From assembly GCA_016776525.1 (NCBI GenBank), contig JADHTD010000161.1, forward strand, positions 1 to 6,547: a stretch of DNA of 6,547 bases. The letters run 5' to 3'. Below are positions 1-5,939 of the stretch, one piece after another. This DNA comes from Rhodospirillales bacterium. GTDB taxonomy: Bacteria > Pseudomonadota > Alphaproteobacteria > Rhodospirillales > JADHTD01. The notes beneath the pieces are model-generated. The model saw only the letters and a program-made list of their open reading frames with translations, was not told the origin of the DNA and did no database searches. A program made the position numbers and the translations under genes. The stretch's first letter is position 1; every line of letters begins with the position of its first letter.

Positions 1-74
1 CAACCTGATATCAATTTTATCGGGGTGAACGGATTAAATTGGCGCTGGAAAACAATAGTTATCTGGGACAGCAC
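1..74. other. Upstream edge: leader of the GH15 gene or tail of an unseen gene
   Basis: This short stretch is visibly more AT-rich than the genes that follow. Frame 1 stays open from the window edge to a TGA at 76-78 that overlaps the ATG at 75 (ATGA), so it could be the last 25 codons of an upstream gene. The peptide it would encode is not one I recognise, and its third codon positions are not GC-biased like the neighbouring genes, so a non-coding leader is at least as likely. Frame 2 closes at 26-28. I cannot identify a convincing promoter here. Confidence 0.3.
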
Positions 75-1874
75 ATGAACGACCTCAATCTGGGTGTTAT
101 CGGAAATTCAACCTTCGGGGCTTTGATCAACAAAATGGGGCGGGTTGTCTGGGCCTGCTTCCCCCGCTTCGACGGTGACCCGCTGTTTTGCAGCCTGCTT
201 GGCAACGATGCCGAAGGTGGGCCGGAGGACCGGGAATCCGGCTTTTTCGACATCGAATTGCAAAACTTCGCCCGTAGCGAACAGCATTATCTGCACAACA
301 CGGCTATCCTCATAACCACTCTTTACGATACTGACGGGGCGGCGGTGGAAATTACCGATTTTGCGCCCCGCTTCAAACGCCTGGAGCGCATGTTCCGGCC
401 GATGATGATGGTCCGCCAGGTACGCCCTGTGATCGGCCATCCCCGCATCACTATCCGCATCCGCCCGTCTTATTCCTATGGCGCCGAGTGGCCACAGCGG
501 ACCCGGGGCTCCAATCACATCCGCTATGTGGCCCCGCACATCACGCTGCGTTGTACGACCACCGCCCCGATATCCTATGTGCTCAACGAAGTCCCCTTCA
601 TTCTGGAAGAGCCCTTCACTATCATGTTGGGGGCCGACGAAAGCCTGACCAGTCCGCTTGAGGAAACATCCCGGCAGTTCCTCGACAGCACCATCGACTA
701 TTGGCGGGAATGGTCGCGCTATTTGGCCATCCCTTTTGAATGGCAGGACCCGGTGATTCGTTCAGCCATCACACTGAAACTGTGCAGTTTCGAGGAAAGC
801 GGCGCCATCATCGCGGCGCTGACCACTTCTATCCCGGAAGCGGCGGGCACCGAGCGCAATTGGGATTACCGGTTTTGCTGGCTGCGCGACGCCTATTTCG
901 TGGTCAAGGCACTTAACCGCCTGGGCGCAACCCGCACCATGGAAGACTTGTTGCGCTATATCACCAATATCGTAGCCGCCGCCGACAATGGTCATTTACA
1001 ACCCGTCTATGGTATCGCCCTGGACAACAAGCTGATTGAGGAAATTGTCCCGGACCTACCCGGCTACCGGGGCATGGGGCCGGTACGCAAAGGCAACCAA
1101 GCCTACGAACATATTCAGAACGATATTTACGGTAGCGTTATCCTGGCCGCCACCCAGTCGTTTTTCGACGAACGGCTGGTCCGACCCGGAAACGTACGCT
1201 TGTTCGAACGCCTTGAAGCTGTCGGAGAACGTTGCCTGGAACTCTATGATCAGCCGGACGCCGGCCTCTGGGAACTGCGTACAAAAGCCAAGGTGCACAC
1301 TTATTCAGCGGTTATGTGCTGGGCCGGCACCGACCGCCTGGCCAGGATCGCTGAACAATTGGGCATGACGACCCGGGCAACGTACTGGCAACAACATGCC
1401 GACAGCATCCGCGCTGAAATTCTCGAGAAAACTTTCGATGAGAAGCAAAACACCTTTGTCGAAAGTTTCGGCGGCAGCGAGGTCGACGCCAGCCTATTGA
1501 TGTTGTTCGAACTGGACTTTATCGAAGCAACCGACCCCCGCTTTGTCGGCACTGTCGAAGCCATCGAAAAGAAACTGCGCCGCGGTAAATACCTATTCCG
1601 GTATGCCACCGAGGACGATTTCGGAGTGCCTCAGACAGCCTTCAACATCTGCACCTTTTGGTACATCGACGCCTTGTCGGCATTAGGCCGAGAAGAGGAA
1701 GCCCGCGACCTTTTTGAGAATATGCTATCGTGCCGAAACCATCTGGGGCTGTTGTCGGAAGACCTGGACCCTGAAACGGGTGAATTGTGGGGTAATTTCC
1801 CGCAAACCTATTCAATGGTCGGCTTTATCAATTCCGCCGTACTGTTGAGCAAGAACTGGAGAGACGCTTTTTGA
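75..1874 (+). CDS. Glycoside hydrolase family 15 protein (trehalase/glucoamylase type)
   Basis: Probably a cytoplasmic inverting alpha-glucosidase that releases glucose from trehalose or short alpha-glucans. Read from the ATG at 75 it has 599 residues, the usual size for bacterial trehalase-like GH15 proteins. The N-terminal beta-sandwich opens with LGVIGNSTFGALI and CFPRFDGDP, typical of the trehalase-like N-terminal domain. The (alpha/alpha)6 catalytic domain holds RNWDYRFCWLRD (about 261-272), GLWELR with the probable general acid E400, and LLSEDLDPETGELWGNFPQ with the probable general base E562. No signal peptide is seen. An in-frame TTG at 39 would add 12 residues behind a GGGGTGA. I prefer ATG 75 because family members begin just before this conserved block and GGGA sits six bases upstream. 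It overlaps otsA by four bases. The family assignment is firm; trehalose versus glucan as substrate is inferred from the otsA neighbour. Confidence 0.9.
   Translation: MNDLNLGVIGNSTFGALINKMGRVVWACFPRFDGDPLFCSLLGNDAEGGPEDRESGFFDIELQNFARSEQHYLHNTAILITTLYDTDGAAVEITDFAPRFKRLERMFRPMMMVRQVRPVIGHPRITIRIRPSYSYGAEWPQRTRGSNHIRYVAPHITLRCTTTAPISYVLNEVPFILEEPFTIMLGADESLTSPLEETSRQFLDSTIDYWREWSRYLAIPFEWQDPVIRSAITLKLCSFEESGAIIAALTTSIPEAAGTERNWDYRFCWLRDAYFVVKALNRLGATRTMEDLLRYITNIVAAADNGHLQPVYGIALDNKLIEEIVPDLPGYRGMGPVRKGNQAYEHIQNDIYGSVILAATQSFFDERLVRPGNVRLFERLEAVGERCLELYDQPDAGLWELRTKAKVHTYSAVMCWAGTDRLARIAEQLGMTTRATYWQQHADSIRAEILEKTFDEKQNTFVESFGGSEVDASLLMLFELDFIEATDPRFVGTVEAIEKKLRRGKYLFRYATEDDFGVPQTAFNICTFWYIDALSALGREEEARDLFENMLSCRNHLGLLSEDLDPETGELWGNFPQTYSMVGFINSAVLLSKNWRDAF
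1858..1863 (+). promoter_or_regulatory. Ribosome binding site deciding the otsA TTG start
   Basis: GGAGAG lies seven bases before the TTG at 1871, inside the end of the GH15 gene. No nearby ATG would preserve the conserved SRLVVVSNR beginning of OtsA, so this site together with family conservation fixes a TTG start. Confidence 0.75.
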
Positions 1875-3253
1875 GCCGTCTGGTCGTCGTTTCCAACCGC
1901 GTTACCGCCGTCACCGACAAAAAGGCGAAAGCCGGTGGCTTGGCCGTTGCCCTGCAAGACGCCTTGCAGGAACATGGCGGCGTCTGGTTCGGGTGGAGCG
2001 GCAAGGTCAGTCCCAACCCGTCTTCAACGCCGGAGAAAAAGCAGGTCGGCACCGTCACTTATGCAACCATCGACCTGTCGCGCAAACTCTATAACGAATA
2101 TTACAGCGGCTTTGCCAACCGCACCCTGTGGCCGCTGTTTCATTACCGGCTCGACCTGACCGCCTTCAGCAAACAAAACTATTCCGGATATCAACAGGTC
2201 AATACGCTGTTCGCCAGCAAGCTTCTGCCCCTGCTGGAAGACGACGACTTGATCTGGGTGCATGATTACCATCTGATGCCGCTTGGTGACGAACTGCGTA
2301 AGGCCGGAGTCACCCGGCCCATAGGCTTCTTCCTGCACACGCCGTTTCCGGCCATGGAAATCCTGACGGCACTCCCTTCCCATAAGACCCTGGTGAAGGC
2401 CTTGTGCGCCTATGATGTCATTGGCTTCCAGACGGAAAACGACCTGCGCGCCTTTCTCGACTACATCGTGCATGAAGCCGGTGGCGGCATCATGGGAAAC
2501 CACTTGGTGCATGTCTTCGGCCGCACAATCAGGGTGGAAATCTTTCCGATCGGCATCGATACCGAAGACATCGTTAAGACAGCCCGCCAAACCATGCGGT
2601 CGGGCCGCAAGTTGCGCAGCAAGGACATGCCCGGCGAAAGGGAGTGGATCATCGGCGTCGACCGGCTCGACTATTCCAAAGGCCTAGTAGACCGCTTCCA
2701 TTCCTTCCAGCGGCTGCTGGAAACCTATGCCGCCTACCGGGGACGGGTAACCTTTATGCAAATTGCGCCGCCGTCCCGTTCCGAAGTGCCGGAATACAAG
2801 GAGATACGTCACGAATTGGAAGCCCAGGCCGGACACATCAACGGCCGCTTTGCCGAATACGACTGGGTGCCCATCAACTACCTGAACAAAAGCTTCACCC
2901 GCAAGGAATTGGTCGGCTTTTACCAAGCCAGCCGCATCGGTCTTGTAACACCGTTGCGCGACGGCATGAATCTGGTGGCCAAGGAATACGTGGCTTCCCA
3001 GAATCCGCAAGATCCAGGCGTCCTTGTTCTTTCGCGCTTTGCCGGGGCGGCCCGGGAACTGGACACAGCCCTGATCGTCAATCCGTTCGATTACGATGCC
3101 GTCGCCGAGGCCATTGCCAAGGGCCTCGACATGCCGCTGGAGGAACGCCGGGAACGATGGGCGGCAATGATGGAAGTCCTGCGTCACAACACGCTTGGTG
3201 TCTGGCGGGACAATTTCCTCGACGTCCTCAGCAACTGCCCGTACGACTCTTAA
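1871..3253 (+). CDS. otsA: Alpha,alpha-trehalose-phosphate synthase (UDP-forming), OtsA
   Basis: GT20 retaining glycosyltransferase that joins glucose from UDP-glucose to glucose-6-phosphate, giving trehalose-6-phosphate in the cytoplasm. At 460 residues it is close to E. coli OtsA and looks complete. Visible in order: SRLVVVSNR (2-10), GGLAVAL (22-28), WFGWSG (39-44), the FANRTLWPLFHYR block (81-93), VHDYHL with D132, FFLHTPFP, GVDRLDYSKG (262-271) with R265 and K270, which match the donor-phosphate-binding pair of the E. coli enzyme, and RDGMNLVAKEY with D364 and E372. No phosphatase domain is fused, so a separate OtsB would be needed to give free trehalose, and none is in the window. The TTG start overlaps the TGA of the GH15 gene as TTGA, and glk follows 11 bases after the TAA. 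Co-transcription with both neighbours is likely. Confidence 0.97.
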   Translation: MSRLVVVSNRVTAVTDKKAKAGGLAVALQDALQEHGGVWFGWSGKVSPNPSSTPEKKQVGTVTYATIDLSRKLYNEYYSGFANRTLWPLFHYRLDLTAFSKQNYSGYQQVNTLFASKLLPLLEDDDLIWVHDYHLMPLGDELRKAGVTRPIGFFLHTPFPAMEILTALPSHKTLVKALCAYDVIGFQTENDLRAFLDYIVHEAGGGIMGNHLVHVFGRTIRVEIFPIGIDTEDIVKTARQTMRSGRKLRSKDMPGEREWIIGVDRLDYSKGLVDRFHSFQRLLETYAAYRGRVTFMQIAPPSRSEVPEYKEIRHELEAQAGHINGRFAEYDWVPINYLNKSFTRKELVGFYQASRIGLVTPLRDGMNLVAKEYVASQNPQDPGVLVLSRFAGAARELDTALIVNPFDYDAVAEAIAKGLDMPLEERRERWAAMMEVLRHNTLGVWRDNFLDVLSNCPYDS

Positions 3254-3264
3254 AGACCGCCGCC

Positions 3265-4257
3265 ATGCCCTCCCCTCAAGACCTGTCCCTGATAGCCGAC
3301 ATCGGCGGCACCAACGCCCGCTTCGGCTTGTGCAATACCGAAGGGGGATTAGTCACCCACGTTGAAGTCTTGAAATGCGCCGATTTTGCCGGTCCCACCG
3401 AAGCAGCAGCCGCTTACCTGGAAAAAATCTCCCCGGCGGCACCGGTTAGGCGGGCCGCTTTTTGCGTCGCCTCGCCAGTCACTGCGGACCAAGTCACGCT
3501 GACCAACCACCCTTGGTCCTTTTCAATCGGAGGTGTTCGGTCCGGCCTCGCCCTGCAACACCTTACCGTCATCAACGATTTTCGAGCCATAGCCCTGGCC
3601 GTACCCCGGCTCACCGGCAAAGACCTGACCCCCATCGGCGGTGGCACTGTGAATCCCAACGCGCCCATTGCCGTCATCGGCCCCGGCACCGGCCTCGGCG
3701 TAGCCCTTCTAGTGCCGGGAGAACAACCCTCAAGCTGGCTGCCGGTTTCCACCGAAGGTGGACATGTGACACTGGCCGCCGCCACCAGCCGGGAAGCGGC
3801 CATGATCGATGATCTCAGATCATTGTACGGTCATGTCTCCGCCGAACGGGTGATTTCCGGGTCCGGATTGGTCACCCTCTATGAAGCGCTCTGCCGCCTC
3901 GATGGCAAGGCTGCCCCGGATAATCTGGCCCCGGCAGGGGTGACGGCGGCGGCCTTGGACGGTTCCGACCCCGTGGCCATGGAGACGCTCACTATGTTTG
4001 CCGCCCTGCTGGGCACCGTGGCGGCTAACCTATGCCTTTCCACCGGCGCCCAGGGTGGGCTTTATATTGGGGGTGGCATTATCCCGAAATTGGGTCACGG
4101 CTTCCCGGCTGAGACCTTCCGAAAGCGGTTCGAGGACAAGGGAAGGTTTTCCGATTATTTGGCGGCCATCCCGACCCATGTAATTACGGCGGAATACCCT
4201 GCCTTTACCGGGCTTCAGGCCTTGCTTTTGGCGGAACAACATATAGGGGGCACTTAA
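3265..4257 (+). CDS. glk: Glucokinase
   Basis: ATP-dependent phosphorylation of glucose to glucose-6-phosphate in the cytoplasm, of the bacterial Glk family (ASKHA fold), 330 residues against about 320 in E. coli. Visible: the phosphate-1 loop ADIGGTNARF (11-20), VINDFRAIAL with N104 and catalytic D105, IGPGTGLGVA (phosphate-2), STEGGHV with E164 and H167, and SAERVISGSGL with E194. These correspond to the E. coli glucose-contacting residues N99, D100, E157, H160 and E187. GGLYIGGGI near the C-terminus is the adenosine motif. The frame is open far upstream through otsA, but family similarity begins only at the ATG at 3265, so I place the start there. The spacer taaagaccgccgcc has no good Shine-Dalgarno, which suggests coupling to otsA translation. 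The product feeds OtsA directly and could recycle glucose released by the GH15 enzyme. The stop TAA shares its last A with the next ATG. Confidence 0.96.
   Translation: MPSPQDLSLIADIGGTNARFGLCNTEGGLVTHVEVLKCADFAGPTEAAAAYLEKISPAAPVRRAAFCVASPVTADQVTLTNHPWSFSIGGVRSGLALQHLTVINDFRAIALAVPRLTGKDLTPIGGGTVNPNAPIAVIGPGTGLGVALLVPGEQPSSWLPVSTEGGHVTLAAATSREAAMIDDLRSLYGHVSAERVISGSGLVTLYEALCRLDGKAAPDNLAPAGVTAAALDGSDPVAMETLTMFAALLGTVAANLCLSTGAQGGLYIGGGIIPKLGHGFPAETFRKRFEDKGRFSDYLAAIPTHVITAEYPAFTGLQALLLAEQHIGGT
4245..4250 (+). promoter_or_regulatory. Ribosome binding site of the methyltransferase gene, inside glk
   Basis: AGGGGG lies six bases before the ATG at 4257, within the final codons of glk. Together with the one-base stop/start overlap TAATG it supports this start and translational coupling to glk. 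Confidence 0.7.
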
Positions 4258-4937
4258 TGGAACACAGGCGGCATGGCGATGTGATCCGCGAGATGCTCGA
4301 TTTGGATGGTAAAACCGTGCTCGATATCGGCTGCGGCGACGGCAGCCTGAGTCGTCTCCTGGCTCGCGCCGGAGCCCATGTCACCGGCCTTGAATGCAAC
4401 CTGCCGCAGTTGCAGCGGGCCAAGGAGTCCGAACCCGTTGCCGATGAAACCTACTTGGAAGGCATCGGCGAAGACCAGCCAGTGGAAGACGCCAGCGTCG
4501 ATATCGCTATCTTTTTCAATAGTTTCCATCACATCGACCCGGCCAACATGGGGGCAGCCTTGGCGGAAACTCAACGCACCCTGAAGCCGGGCGGCCAGCT
4601 CTTGATTATCGAGCCCCTGGCGGAAGGGCCCCAATACCAGCTTACCCGCATGATCGATGACGAATTCGAGGTCCGCGCCCTGGCCTATGAGACGATAAAG
4701 GCTGGCCGGGATTATGGTTTCAAGGAAAAGACTGAATACGGTTATATCTTTAACAACATTCACAAATCCCTGGATAAGTTCCGCGAGCGGTCCTGTCGGG
4801 TCGACCCGGCCCGCGCCGACATCTTCGAGGAGCATGGCGCCACCATCCGGCAGACCTTTGAGGAGTTCGGGAAACCGGTTGAAACGGGCTTTGCTTTTGA
4901 GCAGCCGATGCGGGCCAATTTATTGGAAAAAATCTAA
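4257..4937 (+). CDS. Class I SAM-dependent methyltransferase, substrate unknown
   Basis: Rossmann-fold methyltransferase of the Methyltransf_11 type, 226 residues. SAM-binding motif I is VLDIGCGDG (21-29), followed by the acidic residue E46 at the end of strand 2, which should contact the ribose. VDIAIFFNSFHHID (81-94) is the strand-4 region, and LKPGGQLLIIEP (109-120) is the usual post-motif strand. The C-terminal half is charged and carries no recognisable substrate domain, signal peptide or membrane segment. The pattern resembles small-molecule methyltransferases of the UbiE/generic type, but nothing identifies the acceptor. It starts on the last base of glk and is the final gene of the operon, so a link to sugar or trehalose metabolism is possible by position only. 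Its stop is 13 bases from the stop of the converging phosphodiesterase-like gene. Confidence 0.9.
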   Translation: MEHRRHGDVIREMLDLDGKTVLDIGCGDGSLSRLLARAGAHVTGLECNLPQLQRAKESEPVADETYLEGIGEDQPVEDASVDIAIFFNSFHHIDPANMGAALAETQRTLKPGGQLLIIEPLAEGPQYQLTRMIDDEFEVRALAYETIKAGRDYGFKEKTEYGYIFNNIHKSLDKFRERSCRVDPARADIFEEHGATIRQTFEEFGKPVETGFAFEQPMRANLLEKI

Positions 4938-4952
4938 AGGGCGCCCTCCCTC
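4927..4952 (-). terminator. Possible weak intrinsic terminator of the phosphodiesterase-like gene
   Basis: On the minus strand, starting within the TGA stop, GAGGG can pair with CCCTT (one G-U pair) around the six-base loop AGGGCG, followed by TAGA and then six T. The stem is short, but the T-run is in the right place. The plus-strand complement has no T-run, so it would not serve the methyltransferase gene. Confidence 0.35.
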
Positions 4953-5715
4953 AGAACGTCAGGACATCCCCATCGGCGAGAAAACGGATGTTGAAACCGG
5001 TATCGAGCTCGGCTATTTCGCGTTCGATATTTTCCCGTGCTGTCGGTTTTATGTGCGTGATATATACCTGGGTGGGTCGGTCCAGGCGCTGCAATTCTTC
5101 CGCCAGCATGGAAGGGCATAAGTGCCCGGATATTTCGCAGAGTTCACGCCGCGCGTCTTGGAAAGCCGTTTCAATCAGAAGATAGGACAAGTTATCGATG
5201 GCGTTGACGGCGGGCCAGAGGCCATCGCTGACGGTCATATCGGTGGCCACGACCAGACTGCCGTCACCGCTGTCCAAGTGGTAGGCCACTGCCGGGATTG
5301 AATGCTCGACCGGGATCGCCGTAATCCGGCGTCCGTCAACAACAGCTGCTTCCCCCGGCTTGATGACTGAAAACCTTACGACCGGATTTTCCGGCGTCGG
5401 AATCCGGCGGAAGTCGGGGGCGATCATCCAGTTGAAAACATGCTCGGACAGTGCCGTCAGGGTCGGCTCAATGCCGTAGACCGTGACCGGCGTTTGGCGC
5501 TTGCTGAGGGTGGCATCCAAAAGCATCGGCAGCAGCGCCACATGGTCCATATGGGCATGGCTGAGGAAAACATGATTGATGCCGTTCAAGGCTTCTTGCG
5601 GCAACACACCGAGGCCGGTTCCGGCATCGATCAGCATGTCGTTATCAATCAGAAAACTTGTCGTTTTCTGGTCACTGCCGATACAGCCGGCACTCCCCAG
5701 TATCTGGAACCGCAT
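4951..5715 (-). CDS. MBL-fold hydrolase, class II 3',5'-cyclic-nucleotide phosphodiesterase-like
   Basis: A 254-residue metallo-beta-lactamase-fold protein that probably binds two metal ions. The metal motif is HAHMDH (H53, H55, D57, H58). Further candidate ligands are H138 in VEHSIPAVAY, D159 in VVATDM and H221 in ITHIKP. IETAFQD (181-187), GHLCP (197-201) and YITHIKP (218-224) match the signature segments of class II cyclic-nucleotide phosphodiesterases (yeast PDE1, Vibrio CpdP), which hydrolyse cAMP or cGMP. No signal peptide is seen, so unlike CpdP it should be cytoplasmic. The start ATG has AGGGG seven bases upstream and the N-terminus MRFQILGSAG is typical of the fold. It is transcribed convergently to the sugar operon and follows the dgcN-like gene after a 224-base gap, so it probably has its own promoter. 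An alternative is another hydrolase of the same fold; the metal site is certain, the cyclic-nucleotide substrate less so. Confidence 0.85.
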   Translation of the reverse strand: MRFQILGSAGCIGSDQKTTSFLIDNDMLIDAGTGLGVLPQEALNGINHVFLSHAHMDHVALLPMLLDATLSKRQTPVTVYGIEPTLTALSEHVFNWMIAPDFRRIPTPENPVVRFSVIKPGEAAVVDGRRITAIPVEHSIPAVAYHLDSGDGSLVVATDMTVSDGLWPAVNAIDNLSYLLIETAFQDARRELCEISGHLCPSMLAEELQRLDRPTQVYITHIKPTARENIEREIAELDTGFNIRFLADGDVLTF

Positions 5716-5722
5716 TCCCCCA

Positions 5723-5727
5723 CCCCT
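5723..5727 (-). promoter_or_regulatory. Ribosome binding site of the phosphodiesterase-like gene
   Basis: Read on the minus strand, AGGGG ends seven bases before the ATG at 5715-5713, in an unusually G-rich tract (AGGGGTGGGGGA). It supports this start. Confidence 0.6.
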
Positions 5728-5754
5728 GTTTTTTACGGCGCTAAAAGTTGCCGA

Positions 5755-5820
5755 TCTCCCCTTAGAGGGAGACCCTATGACAGGATGGGTCCGGGATGCA
5801 AGACGTAGGACCTGTATAGG
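5755..5820 (-). other. Two adjacent inverted repeats (possible structured leader) upstream of the phosphodiesterase-like gene
   Basis: In plus-strand coordinates, TCTCCC at 5755-5760 pairs with GGGAGA at 5767-5772 around a six-base loop. One base later a larger hairpin begins: CCTAT (5774-5778) and ACAGG (5780-5784), separated by one bulged G, pair with CCTGTATAGG (5811-5820). It can be extended inward by TCC (5790-5792) with GGA (5808-5810) across a five-base bulge. GGTCC (5788-5792) and GGACC (5808-5812) are a competing pairing. Either strand could fold. The minus strand is the more likely one because the element lies about 40 bases upstream of the phosphodiesterase gene start. I do not recognise a known riboswitch. 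It could equally be an operator or a dispersed palindromic repeat. Confidence 0.45.
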
Positions 5821-5903
5821 CGGCGGTTTATCCTAAAAAGGTTCCGACCGGGAAAACGGAAAAGGCACAGCAGCATGTGTATTTAACGGCACTACGACTT
5901 TAT

Positions 5904-5924
5904 GCCGCATCATTCGCCTGCGGC
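5904..5924. terminator. Short hairpin just downstream of the dgcN-like gene
   Basis: GCCGCA (5904-5909) and TGCGGC (5919-5924) form a perfect six-base-pair stem with a nine-base loop, beginning 15 bases past the stop of the minus-strand dgcN-like gene. The position suits a terminator of that gene, but the minus-strand sequence after the stem is not T-rich. The more T-rich tail (TTTAAAGCTTTT) is on the plus strand, so termination is uncertain. Confidence 0.3.
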
Positions 5925-5939
5925 TTTAAAGCTTTTCGT

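Noticed and set aside
2024..2590. 188-codon open frame antisense to otsA
   Set aside because: It lies wholly within strongly conserved otsA sequence, resembles no known family, and is a typical shadow of a GC-biased gene. The 167-codon antisense frame at 2684-3187 is rejected for the same reason.
2644..3264. Long open upstream extension of the glucokinase frame through otsA
   Set aside because: The translation there is Arg/Pro/Ser-rich out-of-frame reading of otsA; glucokinase similarity begins at the ATG at 3265.
4254..4835. 193-codon open frame antisense to the methyltransferase gene
   Set aside because: The plus strand carries clear SAM-binding motifs and a good ribosome binding site; the antisense product has no recognisable features.
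4938..4947. Perfect ten-base palindrome AGGGCGCCCT between the convergent genes
   Set aside because: It has no room for a loop as a simple hairpin. It is better explained as part of the weak minus-strand terminator structure, or chance in GC-rich DNA.
5777..5836. Plus-strand 19-codon open frame (ATG at 5777, TAA at 5834) with GGGAGA upstream
   Set aside because: It is very short, sits inside the inverted-repeat element, and its apparent ribosome binding site is one arm of a hairpin. Nothing supports translation.
5821..5939. Possible promoter for the phosphodiesterase-like gene
   Set aside because: A promoter is expected in this gap, but none of the -35/-10 pairs I tried on the minus strand matched well with proper spacing, so none is called.
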